NCBI GenBank assembly: GCA_023415845.1
Contig: JAEZJB010000354.1
Coordinates: forward strand, 1-13,441
From: Chloroflexota bacterium
GTDB lineage: Bacteria; Chloroflexota; Chloroflexia; Thermomicrobiales; UBA6265
Reading direction: 5' to 3'
DNA length: 13,441 bases
This document shows positions 7,356 through 13,441 of the stretch, in pieces (the first letter of the stretch is position 1; every line of letters begins with the position of its first letter). Under the pieces are notes generated by a model, which did not search any database, was not told the origin of the DNA, and was given only the letters and a program-made list of their open reading frames with translations. The translations under genes were made by a program, and so were the position numbers.

Positions 7356-7802
7356 GTGGTCATCATTCGCCCGCTCGTTGCCGCAGATGAACCCGCATGG
7401 CGGGAGCTCTGGCAGGGGTACCTCACCTTCTACCAGGCTGAACTGTCCGAGGATGTCACGGCGACCACCTGGGCGCGACTGGTTGGGGACACGCCTCACT
7501 ATCTCGGGTACGTGGCCGAAGAAGACCGTGAGGTGGTGGGCATGGTGACGGTGGTGGTGCATGACTACACCTGGTCCACCGCACCCGCCGGTCTGCTGCA
7601 TGACCTTTACGTGAAGCCGGAGGCACGCGGTGGCGGCATTGGCCGCGCGCTGATCGACGAGGTCATCGCCCTTGGCCGCGACGAGGGCTGGAGCCGGGTC
7701 TACTGGATGACCAAAGAAGACAATTCCACGGCTCGCCGGCTCTACGACAGCTACACCCCCGCTGACGGTTTCGTCCGTTACCGAGTCGCCCTTCCGGAGT
7801 GA
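7356..7802 (+). CDS. GNAT-family N-acetyltransferase, 148 aa
   Basis: This is a compact acetyl-CoA-dependent N-acetyltransferase. The N-terminal strand VIIRPLVAADEPAWREL is the usual GNAT opening. Motif A is LLHDLYVKPEARGGGIGRAL (about 80-99), in which R91-G-G-G-I-G96 is the pyrophosphate-binding Q/RxxGxG loop. The C-terminal W-x-TKEDNSTARRLYDSY motif (about 117-133) is the conserved acceptor-side/CoA segment. I chose GTG 7356 because AGGAA lies 6 nt upstream and the protein then opens exactly at the first strand. A TTG at 7338 would add six residues (MCQECF) that do not match the family. The acceptor is unknown; small amines, amino acids or antibiotics are all possible. It is 3 bp from the next GNAT gene and almost certainly cotranscribed with it. 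Confidence 0.9.
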   Translation: MVIIRPLVAADEPAWRELWQGYLTFYQAELSEDVTATTWARLVGDTPHYLGYVAEEDREVVGMVTVVVHDYTWSTAPAGLLHDLYVKPEARGGGIGRALIDEVIALGRDEGWSRVYWMTKEDNSTARRLYDSYTPADGFVRYRVALPE

Positions 7803-7805
7803 ATC

Positions 7806-8543
7806 ATGTCCCACCCGCTTGGACTTCCGCTGCCAGACTGGACACCGCGTCCCGTGCCGGAACGCATCGTGCTGCAGGGCCGCTCGGTGCGCCTGGAGCC
7901 CCTCGACCTTGACCGGCACGAGGACGCTCTCTGGGCCGCCGCACAGGCCGCGAACGACATTCCCGGGTTCTGGACCTACCTCTCCTACGGTCCGTTCAGC
8001 GACCGGGAATCATTCCACCAGCACCTGGCGAAAAATGCCGCGTCAAGCGACCCGCTCTACTTCGCGGCCGTCGACCAGGCATCGGGGCAGGCGGTCGGTG
8101 TCGCCACCCTGATGCGCATCGATGCCGCCAGTGGCGTGGCTGAAGTCGGGCACATCTGGTTCGGGCCAGAACTGCGCCGGTCGACCGCCGCCACCGAGGC
8201 GATCTACCTGTTCGCGAACTACATCTTTTCCGAACTGGGCTATCGGCGCTTCGAATGGAAGTGCAACGACCTGAATGCACCGTCGCGGCGAGCGGCCGAA
8301 CGCTTTGGCTTTCACTACGAAGGGACGTTCCGGAACCATCTCGTGATGCGCGGTCACAGCCGTGACACTGCCTGGTACGCCATCATTGATGAGGACTGGC
8401 CACTCGTCCGCGATGCCTTCATCGCGTGGCTCGACCCGTCGAACTTCGACGCCGACGGCCAGCAGATCAGGCGGCTGGAAGAGGTCCGCAGGGCGCTGAC
8501 GACGGAACCAGATGACGAACGGTTCCCCACCGCTGCCGGATAG
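7806..8543 (+). CDS. RimJ/RimL-like GNAT acetyltransferase, 245 aa
   Basis: This 245-aa protein belongs to the RimJ/RimL branch of GNATs. It opens with a family-typical VLQGRSVRLEPLDLDRHEDALW (22-43). A core runs from VGHIWFGPELRRSTAATEA (114-132; the CoA loop in the relaxed RRSTAA form usual for this branch) to LFANYIFSELGYRRFEWKCNDLNAPSRRAAERFGFHYEGTFR (135-176). It is about 60 residues longer than RimI-type enzymes, with an N-terminal lead and a C-terminal tail (about 205-245) of charged residues. In this branch acceptors range from ribosomal protein N-termini to small molecules, so the target cannot be assigned. ATG 7806 follows the previous stop by 3 bp, and the end of that gene supplies a GGAG ribosome site. 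No transcription terminator of classic form follows. Confidence 0.92.
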   Translation: MSHPLGLPLPDWTPRPVPERIVLQGRSVRLEPLDLDRHEDALWAAAQAANDIPGFWTYLSYGPFSDRESFHQHLAKNAASSDPLYFAAVDQASGQAVGVATLMRIDAASGVAEVGHIWFGPELRRSTAATEAIYLFANYIFSELGYRRFEWKCNDLNAPSRRAAERFGFHYEGTFRNHLVMRGHSRDTAWYAIIDEDWPLVRDAFIAWLDPSNFDADGQQIRRLEEVRRALTTEPDDERFPTAAG

Positions 8544-8607
8544 GCATGGATCGCCGATTTCGGTCTGCCTGCGAAGGAACGAACCCGGCAGGTGACTGGC
8601 CCCGTCG

Positions 8608-8668
8608 ATTGGCCACCGGCCGATAGATCGATGGCGGACAAATCGGACCCATCCCGCGCAGGACGGGA
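8608..8668. terminator. Weak hairpins between convergent genes
   Basis: The 178-bp gap between the RimL-like gene and thyX holds two modest stems. The first is ATTGGCC (8608-8614) with GGCCGAT (8618-8624): 7 bp with one G-T wobble and a 3-nt loop. The second is TCCCG (8652-8656) with CGGGA (8664-8668). Neither has a T tract. They are placed where convergent transcripts should end, but could equally be chance structure in GC-rich DNA. No gene is seen in 8544-8721. Confidence 0.25.
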
Positions 8669-8721
8669 CCGACTCTCAGTTCAGTGGGCTACGCAGAGCC
8701 ATCCGGCCCTCGGATCAGGAT

Positions 8722-9678
8722 CTACCAGGGGACCGAGAGTCCCAGCCGGATGAGCTTCGGCTCCAGCTCCCGGGCCTCACGGCCAATCCGGTCGGAACCA
8801 TCCTTCGCCGAGGTGGTGATCAGGCCCGCCTCCCGCGCGGCCGCGACTGCGCCCGCCGAATCACCCGCGATCAGCGAGGTGATGATCGCCAGCTCGGCTT
8901 CCGAGAACTGGGTCGTGTTCATGCGGTAATCGATAAAGGCTTCCCACGCCACCGGCACCCACTTCGCGACGATCTCTTCGCCAATCGTGTGGGCGAACTC
9001 CCGGATTTCCCATTGCGCATGTGAATCCATCCGCAACGCGAGAAAGTGCAGGAGGTTGTGGAGGTTCGTCTTCCAGTAGGCCTCGGTGTAGGTCGAAAGC
9101 GGCAGGTCCTTGCGCGCCTGCTCCCGGGCGACGCCGGCTTCCAGGCGTTCGTCGTAGACCCGGCGAGAGAGTTCCTGCAGTTCGGCTTCGCGCGCGGTGA
9201 GGATCGCTCCGGCGATGGCATCGAGCGACCCGTCGCTGCCCTGCCTGTTCCCGGTCGACTGCAGTCGCCATTCGTCAGGCGCGGTGACGGCAGCGGAATC
9301 GATCGCAACCGAATACCGGGTCGAATATTCATTGACCGAGGCAGTGCGATGCCGGATCCACTGCCGCCAGATGTCCATTGGCACGCGGACGTGGAACTTG
9401 ATGTCGGCCATCTCGAACGGCGTGGTGTGCGAATGCCGCAGGAGATACCGAATCAGCGCGCGATCTTCTCGCACCCGCTTGGTGCCCGACCCGTAGGAGA
9501 CCCGGGCCGCCTGCACGATCGAGTCGTCGTTACCCATGTAGTCGACAACGCGCACGAAACCGTCATCGAGCACCTTGAACGGCTTGCCGAGGATGGCATC
9601 CAGTTCCGGAACGGAAGCGCGGGCGATCATCGGTGATTCATCGTGTGTTGTCATGCTGGGTCTGTCCGCGATAACCAT
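8722..9678 (-). CDS. thyX: Flavin-dependent thymidylate synthase ThyX
   Basis: ThyX makes dTMP from dUMP using methylene-tetrahydrofolate, FAD and NADPH, replacing ThyA. The diagnostic motif RHRxxSxNExSxR is present and complete as RHRTASVNEYSTR (residues 109-121 of the 318-aa form). Upstream are SIVQAARVSYGSGT and RHSHTTPFEM, and downstream LPLSTYTEAYWKTNLHNLLHFLALR, all conserved in the family. I chose ATG 9678, with GGAGC 6-7 nt upstream. A longer start at ATG 9708 (328 aa, AGAGG 5 nt upstream) is in frame, but the likely transcription start from the promoter at 9719-9746 falls around 9711, which would leave it almost leaderless. The length is somewhat above a minimal ThyX because of N-terminal and C-terminal extensions. 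The gene stands alone. A small GGGAC/GTCCC stem (8729-8743) overlaps its 3' end. Confidence 0.96.
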   Translation of the reverse strand: MVIADRPSMTTHDESPMIARASVPELDAILGKPFKVLDDGFVRVVDYMGNDDSIVQAARVSYGSGTKRVREDRALIRYLLRHSHTTPFEMADIKFHVRVPMDIWRQWIRHRTASVNEYSTRYSVAIDSAAVTAPDEWRLQSTGNRQGSDGSLDAIAGAILTAREAELQELSRRVYDERLEAGVAREQARKDLPLSTYTEAYWKTNLHNLLHFLALRMDSHAQWEIREFAHTIGEEIVAKWVPVAWEAFIDYRMNTTQFSEAELAIITSLIAGDSAGAVAAAREAGLITTSAKDGSDRIGREARELEPKLIRLGLSVPW

Positions 9679-9718
9679 GGCGTCGCTCCGGGTGAAGCCA
9701 ATCCTCATTCAAGCCTCT

Positions 9719-9746
9719 AGTGTACGTACACTTCATTCCAAGTCAA
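9719..9746 (-). promoter_or_regulatory. thyX promoter with palindromic operator over the -10
   Basis: On the minus strand TTGACT (9746-9741) is a near-consensus -35. After a 16-bp spacer comes TACACT (9724-9719), a good -10. The -10 lies inside AGTGTACGTACACT (9719-9732), a 14-bp perfect palindrome. A repressor bound there would block RNA polymerase. The predicted start near 9711 gives a leader of about 33 nt to ATG 9678. The palindrome does not match the NrdR box or the actinobacterial LexA box as I know them, so the binding protein is unknown. Confidence 0.6.
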
Positions 9747-9874
9747 GCGGTCATGGCTCAGCTTCGTCTGCCATTCAGCGACGTCCCGTCTTGAGCAGCT
9801 CTCAGCCCGCTTCCAAACGAGCCAGATTGAGCGAGACCTCGCCGTGCGTCGGGCAGGTTCGGATTCTGGTGGTG

Positions 9875-9917
9875 AAAAAAAATCGGGTTGCAGGAAATGA
9901 AATTTGCAGAAATCCCG
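9875..9917 (-). terminator. Possible leftward terminator with T8 tract
   Basis: Read on the minus strand, CGGG (9917-9914) can pair with CCCG (9887-9884), followed at once by A and eight T (9882-9875). Inside, AAAT/ATTT can add a weak stem. The T tract is strong but the stem is short and loosely closed, so I am unsure. It would end transcripts from the upstream leftward gene pair before the thyX promoter. Confidence 0.27.
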
Positions 9918-9946
9918 AATTCACTGATTCCATGGGGCAATTCGGG
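9914..9946. repeat. 8-bp perfect inverted repeat
   Basis: CCCGAATT (9914-9921) and AATTCGGG (9939-9946) are exact reverse complements with a 17-nt loop, inside the GC dip. The left arm overlaps the CGGG arm of the possible terminator at 9875-9917, so the two structures would be mutually exclusive in RNA. Confidence 0.4.
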
Positions 9947-10267
9947 CGACATTCTTTGGACGAGCGGTGAATTCATACAAATGAACAATCCGGGTGCCGA
10001 TAACCCCATTCACCATTACACGCGGCGGCACGGCCTTCGTCGGGGTCATTGGCACTTCGCCATTTCACCGGCCTGACAGGCAAATAGGCCAGGCAAAGCA
10101 CAGGAGCGTGAGGTTTCGTCACCTTAACGTACGCATCGAAAGGGCGAAATCCCGCCACATGCGCCCAAGACCCATGGCTACCCGACGTTCCGGGCAGCAC
10201 AGAGGTTGCCCGATCGCTTTCCTGCAATGCTTTCAGGGCCAATGCCTGAATCCGGAAGGTCTCGGCG

Positions 10268-11818
10268 CTATCTGTAGAACGGGTTCACTTCATTGAACGA
10301 GCGGAAGGCCGTGCCCCAGTACGGCACCACCCAGGCGGTGTAGATGAGCACGTTCAGCAGCACGAGCCCGGCGAAGATTGCGGTCTGCACCCACGGCAAC
10401 GCCCGTCGCGGCGTCAGCGCCCGGAACCCGAGCATGACCAGGATCGCCGCCGGCACAATGGCCCCGAAGTAGTACCGCGCCTGCGTCAGCGAGAACTGGA
10501 CGCCAAACTGGAGGATCGCGACATAGGCCACGATGCAGGTGACCCCCATCGTGACCACCCCGGCCACCTGCCAGCGCTCGAGCCGGTAGACGGTGCCGTC
10601 GGCAACCAGGCCAGGCCGGTCGTCCGTCTCGTGCATGGTCCAGTAGAGCCGGATCGCCCAGACCGCGATGCCGATCGTCGCCACCAGCGTGACCCACAGC
10701 AGCAGCCGCAGCAGGAACCAGTGGGTGGAGTCATCGCCGATCGGAATGAACCGCCAGCCAAACTCGCCCCAGGTCTCCCGCCAGCGCAGCCAGGCAAACG
10801 CCCGGTCGCTGGCCTGGCTCCAGATCGTGGGATGGGTATTCCCGTAGTAGTTCCAGTACTGCAGGTCGCTCACCCGGCCGAGGGCCGTGAAATCCCCATA
10901 CGTCCGGTACATGTAGGCGAACCACGGCCAGACCAGCAGTGCCGAGATCCCGGCCGCCAGCGCCCCCTTCGGCAGCCACTGCCGGATGTTGCGCACCCCC
11001 AGCCCGAGCACCATCGCCACGGCAATCGACAGCCCGATGGTGAGGGAGGTGTTCTTGGAGAGCACCGCCAACCCGAAGAAGAAGCCGGTCAGGGCCACGG
11101 TGCCGACCGGGAACCCGGTCTTCAGGCCCCGGACGAGGAGGTAGATGACGACGCTGGACATCGCGATCGCCATCGCATCGTTGTTGAGCATCGAGGCTTC
11201 GTAGGAAATCTGCGGCTGGAAGGCCACGAAGGCCGGAATCAGCCACGAAAGAAAGCGGTCACGGGGAAAGAGGGTGCGGGCGGTGAGCCAGGCCATGACC
11301 ACGGTCAGCACCCCCAGCGGCAGCGTCGCCAGCCGGAAGGTGTACAGCTGGGTCTCCAGCGAGGTATCCAACGCATCGGTCGCCCAGTAGAACGGGGTCA
11401 ACCAGACGTAGTAGAGCGGAGGATGGTTGGCGGTGTAGATCCAGCCGTGGAGGTAATTCGCATTTTCGGGTGGCCAGAAGACCTTGTAGACCGGACGCTC
11501 GTACGAGCCACAGCCAACGTTCCAGTCTCCCGTCACAAAGAGGCAATAGGGCCAGAGTTTTTCCGGAGCGCGGTCGTAGGTGAAGTCGGCGCCGCTCCGA
11601 TCGGCCTCCTGCCAGTCGGCCAGCACGGGGATGACCGGAATCCGTCCATCGGTAGCGAGTTTTTCGAGGTACGCATAATGCATCACCTCGTCGTGACCGG
11701 AGAACGGCGTGTGGACGAAGGTGACGATGACACCCTTGGCGATGAAGATGGCGAGCAGCAAGCCGAAAAACAGCTGGTCGACCCGGGCAGTACCTGGGTG
11801 CAATCGGTGTATCGGCAC
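10268..11818 (-). CDS. Polytopic GT-C-type membrane glycosyltransferase (GT39/DUF2142-like)
   Basis: This 516-aa integral membrane protein has about ten hydrophobic segments. After a short basic N-tail and a first helix (about 15-36) comes TPFSGHDEVMHYAY, with the Asp-Glu pair (43-44) at the position of the catalytic acid in GT-C enzymes. A long external loop (about 45-135) contains Cys92 and Cys103, conserved in the neighbouring paralog, and ends in NHPPLYY (131-137), a GT39/ArnT-like hallmark. SYEASMLNND (205-214), LSKNTSL and a late TQARYYFGAIVP (445-456) match GT39/DUF2142-type proteins. It likely moves a sugar from a polyprenyl-phosphate donor on the outer face of the membrane. Donor and acceptor are unknown. 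GTG 11818 with a GGGGG ribosome site was chosen; it is 9 bp after the upstream paralog's stop. Confidence 0.85.
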   Translation of the reverse strand: MPIHRLHPGTARVDQLFFGLLLAIFIAKGVIVTFVHTPFSGHDEVMHYAYLEKLATDGRIPVIPVLADWQEADRSGADFTYDRAPEKLWPYCLFVTGDWNVGCGSYERPVYKVFWPPENANYLHGWIYTANHPPLYYVWLTPFYWATDALDTSLETQLYTFRLATLPLGVLTVVMAWLTARTLFPRDRFLSWLIPAFVAFQPQISYEASMLNNDAMAIAMSSVVIYLLVRGLKTGFPVGTVALTGFFFGLAVLSKNTSLTIGLSIAVAMVLGLGVRNIRQWLPKGALAAGISALLVWPWFAYMYRTYGDFTALGRVSDLQYWNYYGNTHPTIWSQASDRAFAWLRWRETWGEFGWRFIPIGDDSTHWFLLRLLLWVTLVATIGIAVWAIRLYWTMHETDDRPGLVADGTVYRLERWQVAGVVTMGVTCIVAYVAILQFGVQFSLTQARYYFGAIVPAAILVMLGFRALTPRRALPWVQTAIFAGLVLLNVLIYTAWVVPYWGTAFRSFNEVNPFYR

Positions 11819-11827
11819 AGCAGCCCC

Positions 11828-13441
11828 CTACCGATAGAACTGGGGAAGATCCACGGTATCGATCCCTACGGTCGACCAGTAGGGCAACACATAGGCGGTG
11901 TAGATGACCACATTCAGCACGGCCAGCCCCAAAAGAAGCCCCCCACCAGCGAACGGGTGCCAGCGATTCGGAAGGATCGACCGCAAGCCAAGCACAAACA
12001 GCAGCGCGGCCGGAACGATGGCCGGAAAATAATACCGCGCCTGCGTCAGCGAGAAGGTCGTGCCGAACTGCAGGATCGCGAAATAGGCCAGCAGGCAGGT
12101 CACCCCCATTGTCAGCACGCCCACCACCTGCCACCGTTCGACCACGAGAACCGGGTCGGACGCTCGTCGCGAGGGCAGTGCTTCCTGATCGTCGGCCAGC
12201 TTCCGACGCTGGGTCCGGTACACACGAATCGACCAGACCGCGATGCCGATGCAGGCCACCAGGCAGACCAGCAGCAGCAGGCGCAGCAGGTACCAGTCCC
12301 GGGCATCGGGGTCACCAATCGGAATCAGCCGCCAGCCGAATTCGCCCCAGGTCTCCCGCCACCGCATGAAGAAGAACCGCTTGCTGACCAGTTGCGCCCA
12401 GATCGTCGGCCGGTCGCTGCCGTCGTAGTTCCAGTACTGGAGTTCGCGAATCCTCGACAGGGCGGTGAAGTCGCCGTAGGTTCTCCACATATAGAGGTAC
12501 CACGGCCAGATCATCAGCAGCGCGATCGCGGCCGCCAGGGCTCCCTTGGCCAGCCACTCTCGCCACCGGCGCACCCCGATCCCGAAGACCATCGCGAACG
12601 CGATGATGCCGCCGGTGGTCAGCGAGGTATTTTTCGACAGTACCGCCAGGCCATAGAAGAACCCGATCAGGGCCACCGTGCCAATCGGGAATCCACGTTT
12701 GAGTCCGAGCACGATGAGATAGACGACCACACTGGTGAAGGCGATGGCCAGGATGTCGTTGTTGAGCATCGCCGCTTCGTAGGAAATCTGCGGCTGGAAG
12801 GCGACGAATGCCGGCACCAGCCAGGCGAGGAATCGGTCACGCGGAAAGAGCGTACGGGCAGTGAGCCAGGCCATGACGACGACCACCAGGCCAAACGGTA
12901 TCGCCGCCAGTCGCAGCACGTAAAGCTGCGTTTCGATCGTCGCCCCGTCCGTCAGCCAGTAAACCGGAGTCATGACCACGTAATAAAGCGGCGGGTGGTT
13001 GGCGGTGTAGATCCAGCCAGTCGGGAAATACGACCCGGCCAGCGACATCGCATAGATCGGCTGGTTCCTGAACCTGGGGTCCTCACACCCCGGGCTCCAG
13101 TCAATCGTGGCGCGCCGGCAGTACTCCCAGAACTCACCCGGCATCCGGTCGTGGCTGAACTCGCCCGTAACCCGGTAGACCTCCCGCCATGCCTCGAGGT
13201 CAGGCAGGAGCGGCACCCGGCCCACCTCGGCGACGGTCCGCAGATAGGCATAGTGCGCCACCTCGTCGTGCCCGCTATAGGGCGGGTGGACGAAGGTAAT
13301 CACGAGGCCCTTGGCGATGAAGATCAGCAGGAGGAGGGAGATGAAATACCGCTCGGGGAGGGGCACAGCCTGCCATCGGCCGCGCAACCCACGATGTTCC
13401 GAGGGAGTCGTGGACTTCGCCTGGTCGTCAGAGACGGCAGA
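11828..13441 (-). CDS. Polytopic GT-C-type membrane glycosyltransferase, paralog; start open at edge
   Basis: This is the first gene of the tandem pair and a close paralog of the following one (roughly two-thirds identical by eye, near-identical over VVMAWLTARTLFPRDRFL and FVAFQPQISYEA). It keeps the HDE motif (SGHDEVAHYAYL), the external-loop Cys pair (YC...GC), NHPPLYY and TQARYYFPAIVP. The same role is inferred: polyprenyl-linked sugar transfer at the membrane. The earliest start inside the window is TTG 13387, with only a weak ribosome site. The frame stays open to the right edge with a plausible polar N-tail (SAVSDDQAKSTTPSEHRG), so the true start may lie outside and I mark the gene to the edge. 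The linker before the last helices (about 390-415) differs most from the paralog, suggesting divergence of a cytosolic loop. Confidence 0.85.
   Translation of the reverse strand, partial: SAVSDDQAKSTTPSEHRGLRGRWQAVPLPERYFISLLLLIFIAKGLVITFVHPPYSGHDEVAHYAYLRTVAEVGRVPLLPDLEAWREVYRVTGEFSHDRMPGEFWEYCRRATIDWSPGCEDPRFRNQPIYAMSLAGSYFPTGWIYTANHPPLYYVVMTPVYWLTDGATIETQLYVLRLAAIPFGLVVVVMAWLTARTLFPRDRFLAWLVPAFVAFQPQISYEAAMLNNDILAIAFTSVVVYLIVLGLKRGFPIGTVALIGFFYGLAVLSKNTSLTTGGIIAFAMVFGIGVRRWREWLAKGALAAAIALLMIWPWYLYMWRTYGDFTALSRIRELQYWNYDGSDRPTIWAQLVSKRFFFMRWRETWGEFGWRLIPIGDPDARDWYLLRLLLLVCLVACIGIAVWSIRVYRTQRRKLADDQEALPSRRASDPVLVVERWQVVGVLTMGVTCLLAYFAILQFGTTFSLTQARYYFPAIVPAALLFVLGLRSILPNRWHPFAGGGLLLGLAVLNVVIYTAYVLPYWSTVGIDTVDLPQFYR

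Larger units (their letters stand above)
9747..10267. other. Gene-free, structured, partly AT-rich intergenic region
   Basis: I see no convincing gene in these 521 bp. Overlapping open frames of 60-100 codons exist on both strands but lack good ribosome sites. G/C falls to 51 of 120 at 9871-9990, against about 60-65% around it. The region holds A8 (9875-9882), hairpins, GAATTCAC (9917-9924) with GTGAATTC (9967-9974), and TTGCAGGAAA (9888-9897) with its exact complement TTTCCTGCAA (10218-10227). Short stems also occur at 10032-10090. It lies between the 3' end of the leftward membrane-protein pair and the thyX promoter. It could hold a terminator, a non-coding RNA or a small non-autonomous element. 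Confidence 0.45.

Noticed and set aside
8671..8741. GACTCTC/GAGAGTC inverted repeat at the thyX 3' end
   Set aside because: It is only 7 bp with a 57-bp loop that crosses a coding end. This is within chance expectation.
9845..9870. GGTTCGGATTC resembling a tRNA T-arm
   Set aside because: No acceptor, D-arm or anticodon arm can be drawn around it, so it is not a tRNA.
9888..10076. 62-aa plus-strand frame in the GC dip
   Set aside because: It has atypical base composition, no promoter, and crosses the hairpins. I see no protein-like pattern.
9973..10296. 89-aa minus-strand and 100-aa plus-strand frames in the intergenic island
   Set aside because: They overlap each other on opposite strands, lack good ribosome sites and resemble no family I know. 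A faint impression of familiarity cannot be tested here, so I treat the region as non-coding.
1..13441. CRISPR array, transposase, phage genes, toxin-antitoxin pair or defence island
   Set aside because: No regularly spaced repeats and no matching protein motifs were seen on either strand.

Overview
The window is high-GC DNA (about 60-65% by eye) with short intergenic gaps and C/G-rich third codon positions. A large MalT-like LuxR regulator, a flavin-dependent thymidylate synthase (ThyX), a MacB/FtsX-type exporter and large GT-C membrane proteins together suggest a Chloroflexota bacterium, perhaps near the Thermomicrobia. That placement is inferred from gene content and protein style. There is no rRNA, tRNA or other marker to confirm it.

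Left part (1-1115): the 3' end of a Gfo/Idh/MocA-family oxidoreductase reads rightward into a perfect bidirectional terminator hairpin. A second perfect hairpin follows. Two small uncharacterised ORFs face the other way (47 aa, then 111 aa, 21 bp apart). A G-rich, telomere-like patch lies between them and the next gene.

Centre (1116-7263): an 880-aa MalT-like regulator is transcribed leftward. Diverging from it across 218 bp is a two-gene operon for an ABC exporter: a LolD/MacB-type ATPase and an 836-aa MacB/FtsX-type permease, overlapping by 4 bp (GTGA). The shared gap holds a 12-bp perfect palindrome. The layout suggests that the regulator controls the exporter, but the sequence does not prove this.

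Right-centre (7264-9746): two adjacent GNAT acetyltransferases (one small, one RimJ/RimL-like) separated by 3 bp read rightward. They converge on thyX, which has a well-formed promoter whose -10 lies inside a 14-bp perfect palindrome.

Right part (9747-13441): a roughly 520-bp gene-free stretch includes a sharp GC dip (51 G/C of 120 bases at 9871-9990), a run of eight A and several inverted repeats. Beyond it are two tandem paralogous leftward genes for polytopic GT-C-type membrane proteins (GT39/DUF2142-like), 9 bp apart. The upstream copy stays open to the right edge.

Most of the window is ordinary chromosome. I see no CRISPR array, transposase, phage gene, toxin-antitoxin pair or defence island. 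The parts that deserve a second look are the low-GC structured intergenic region, the thyX operator, the two small ORFs and the regulator/exporter pair.
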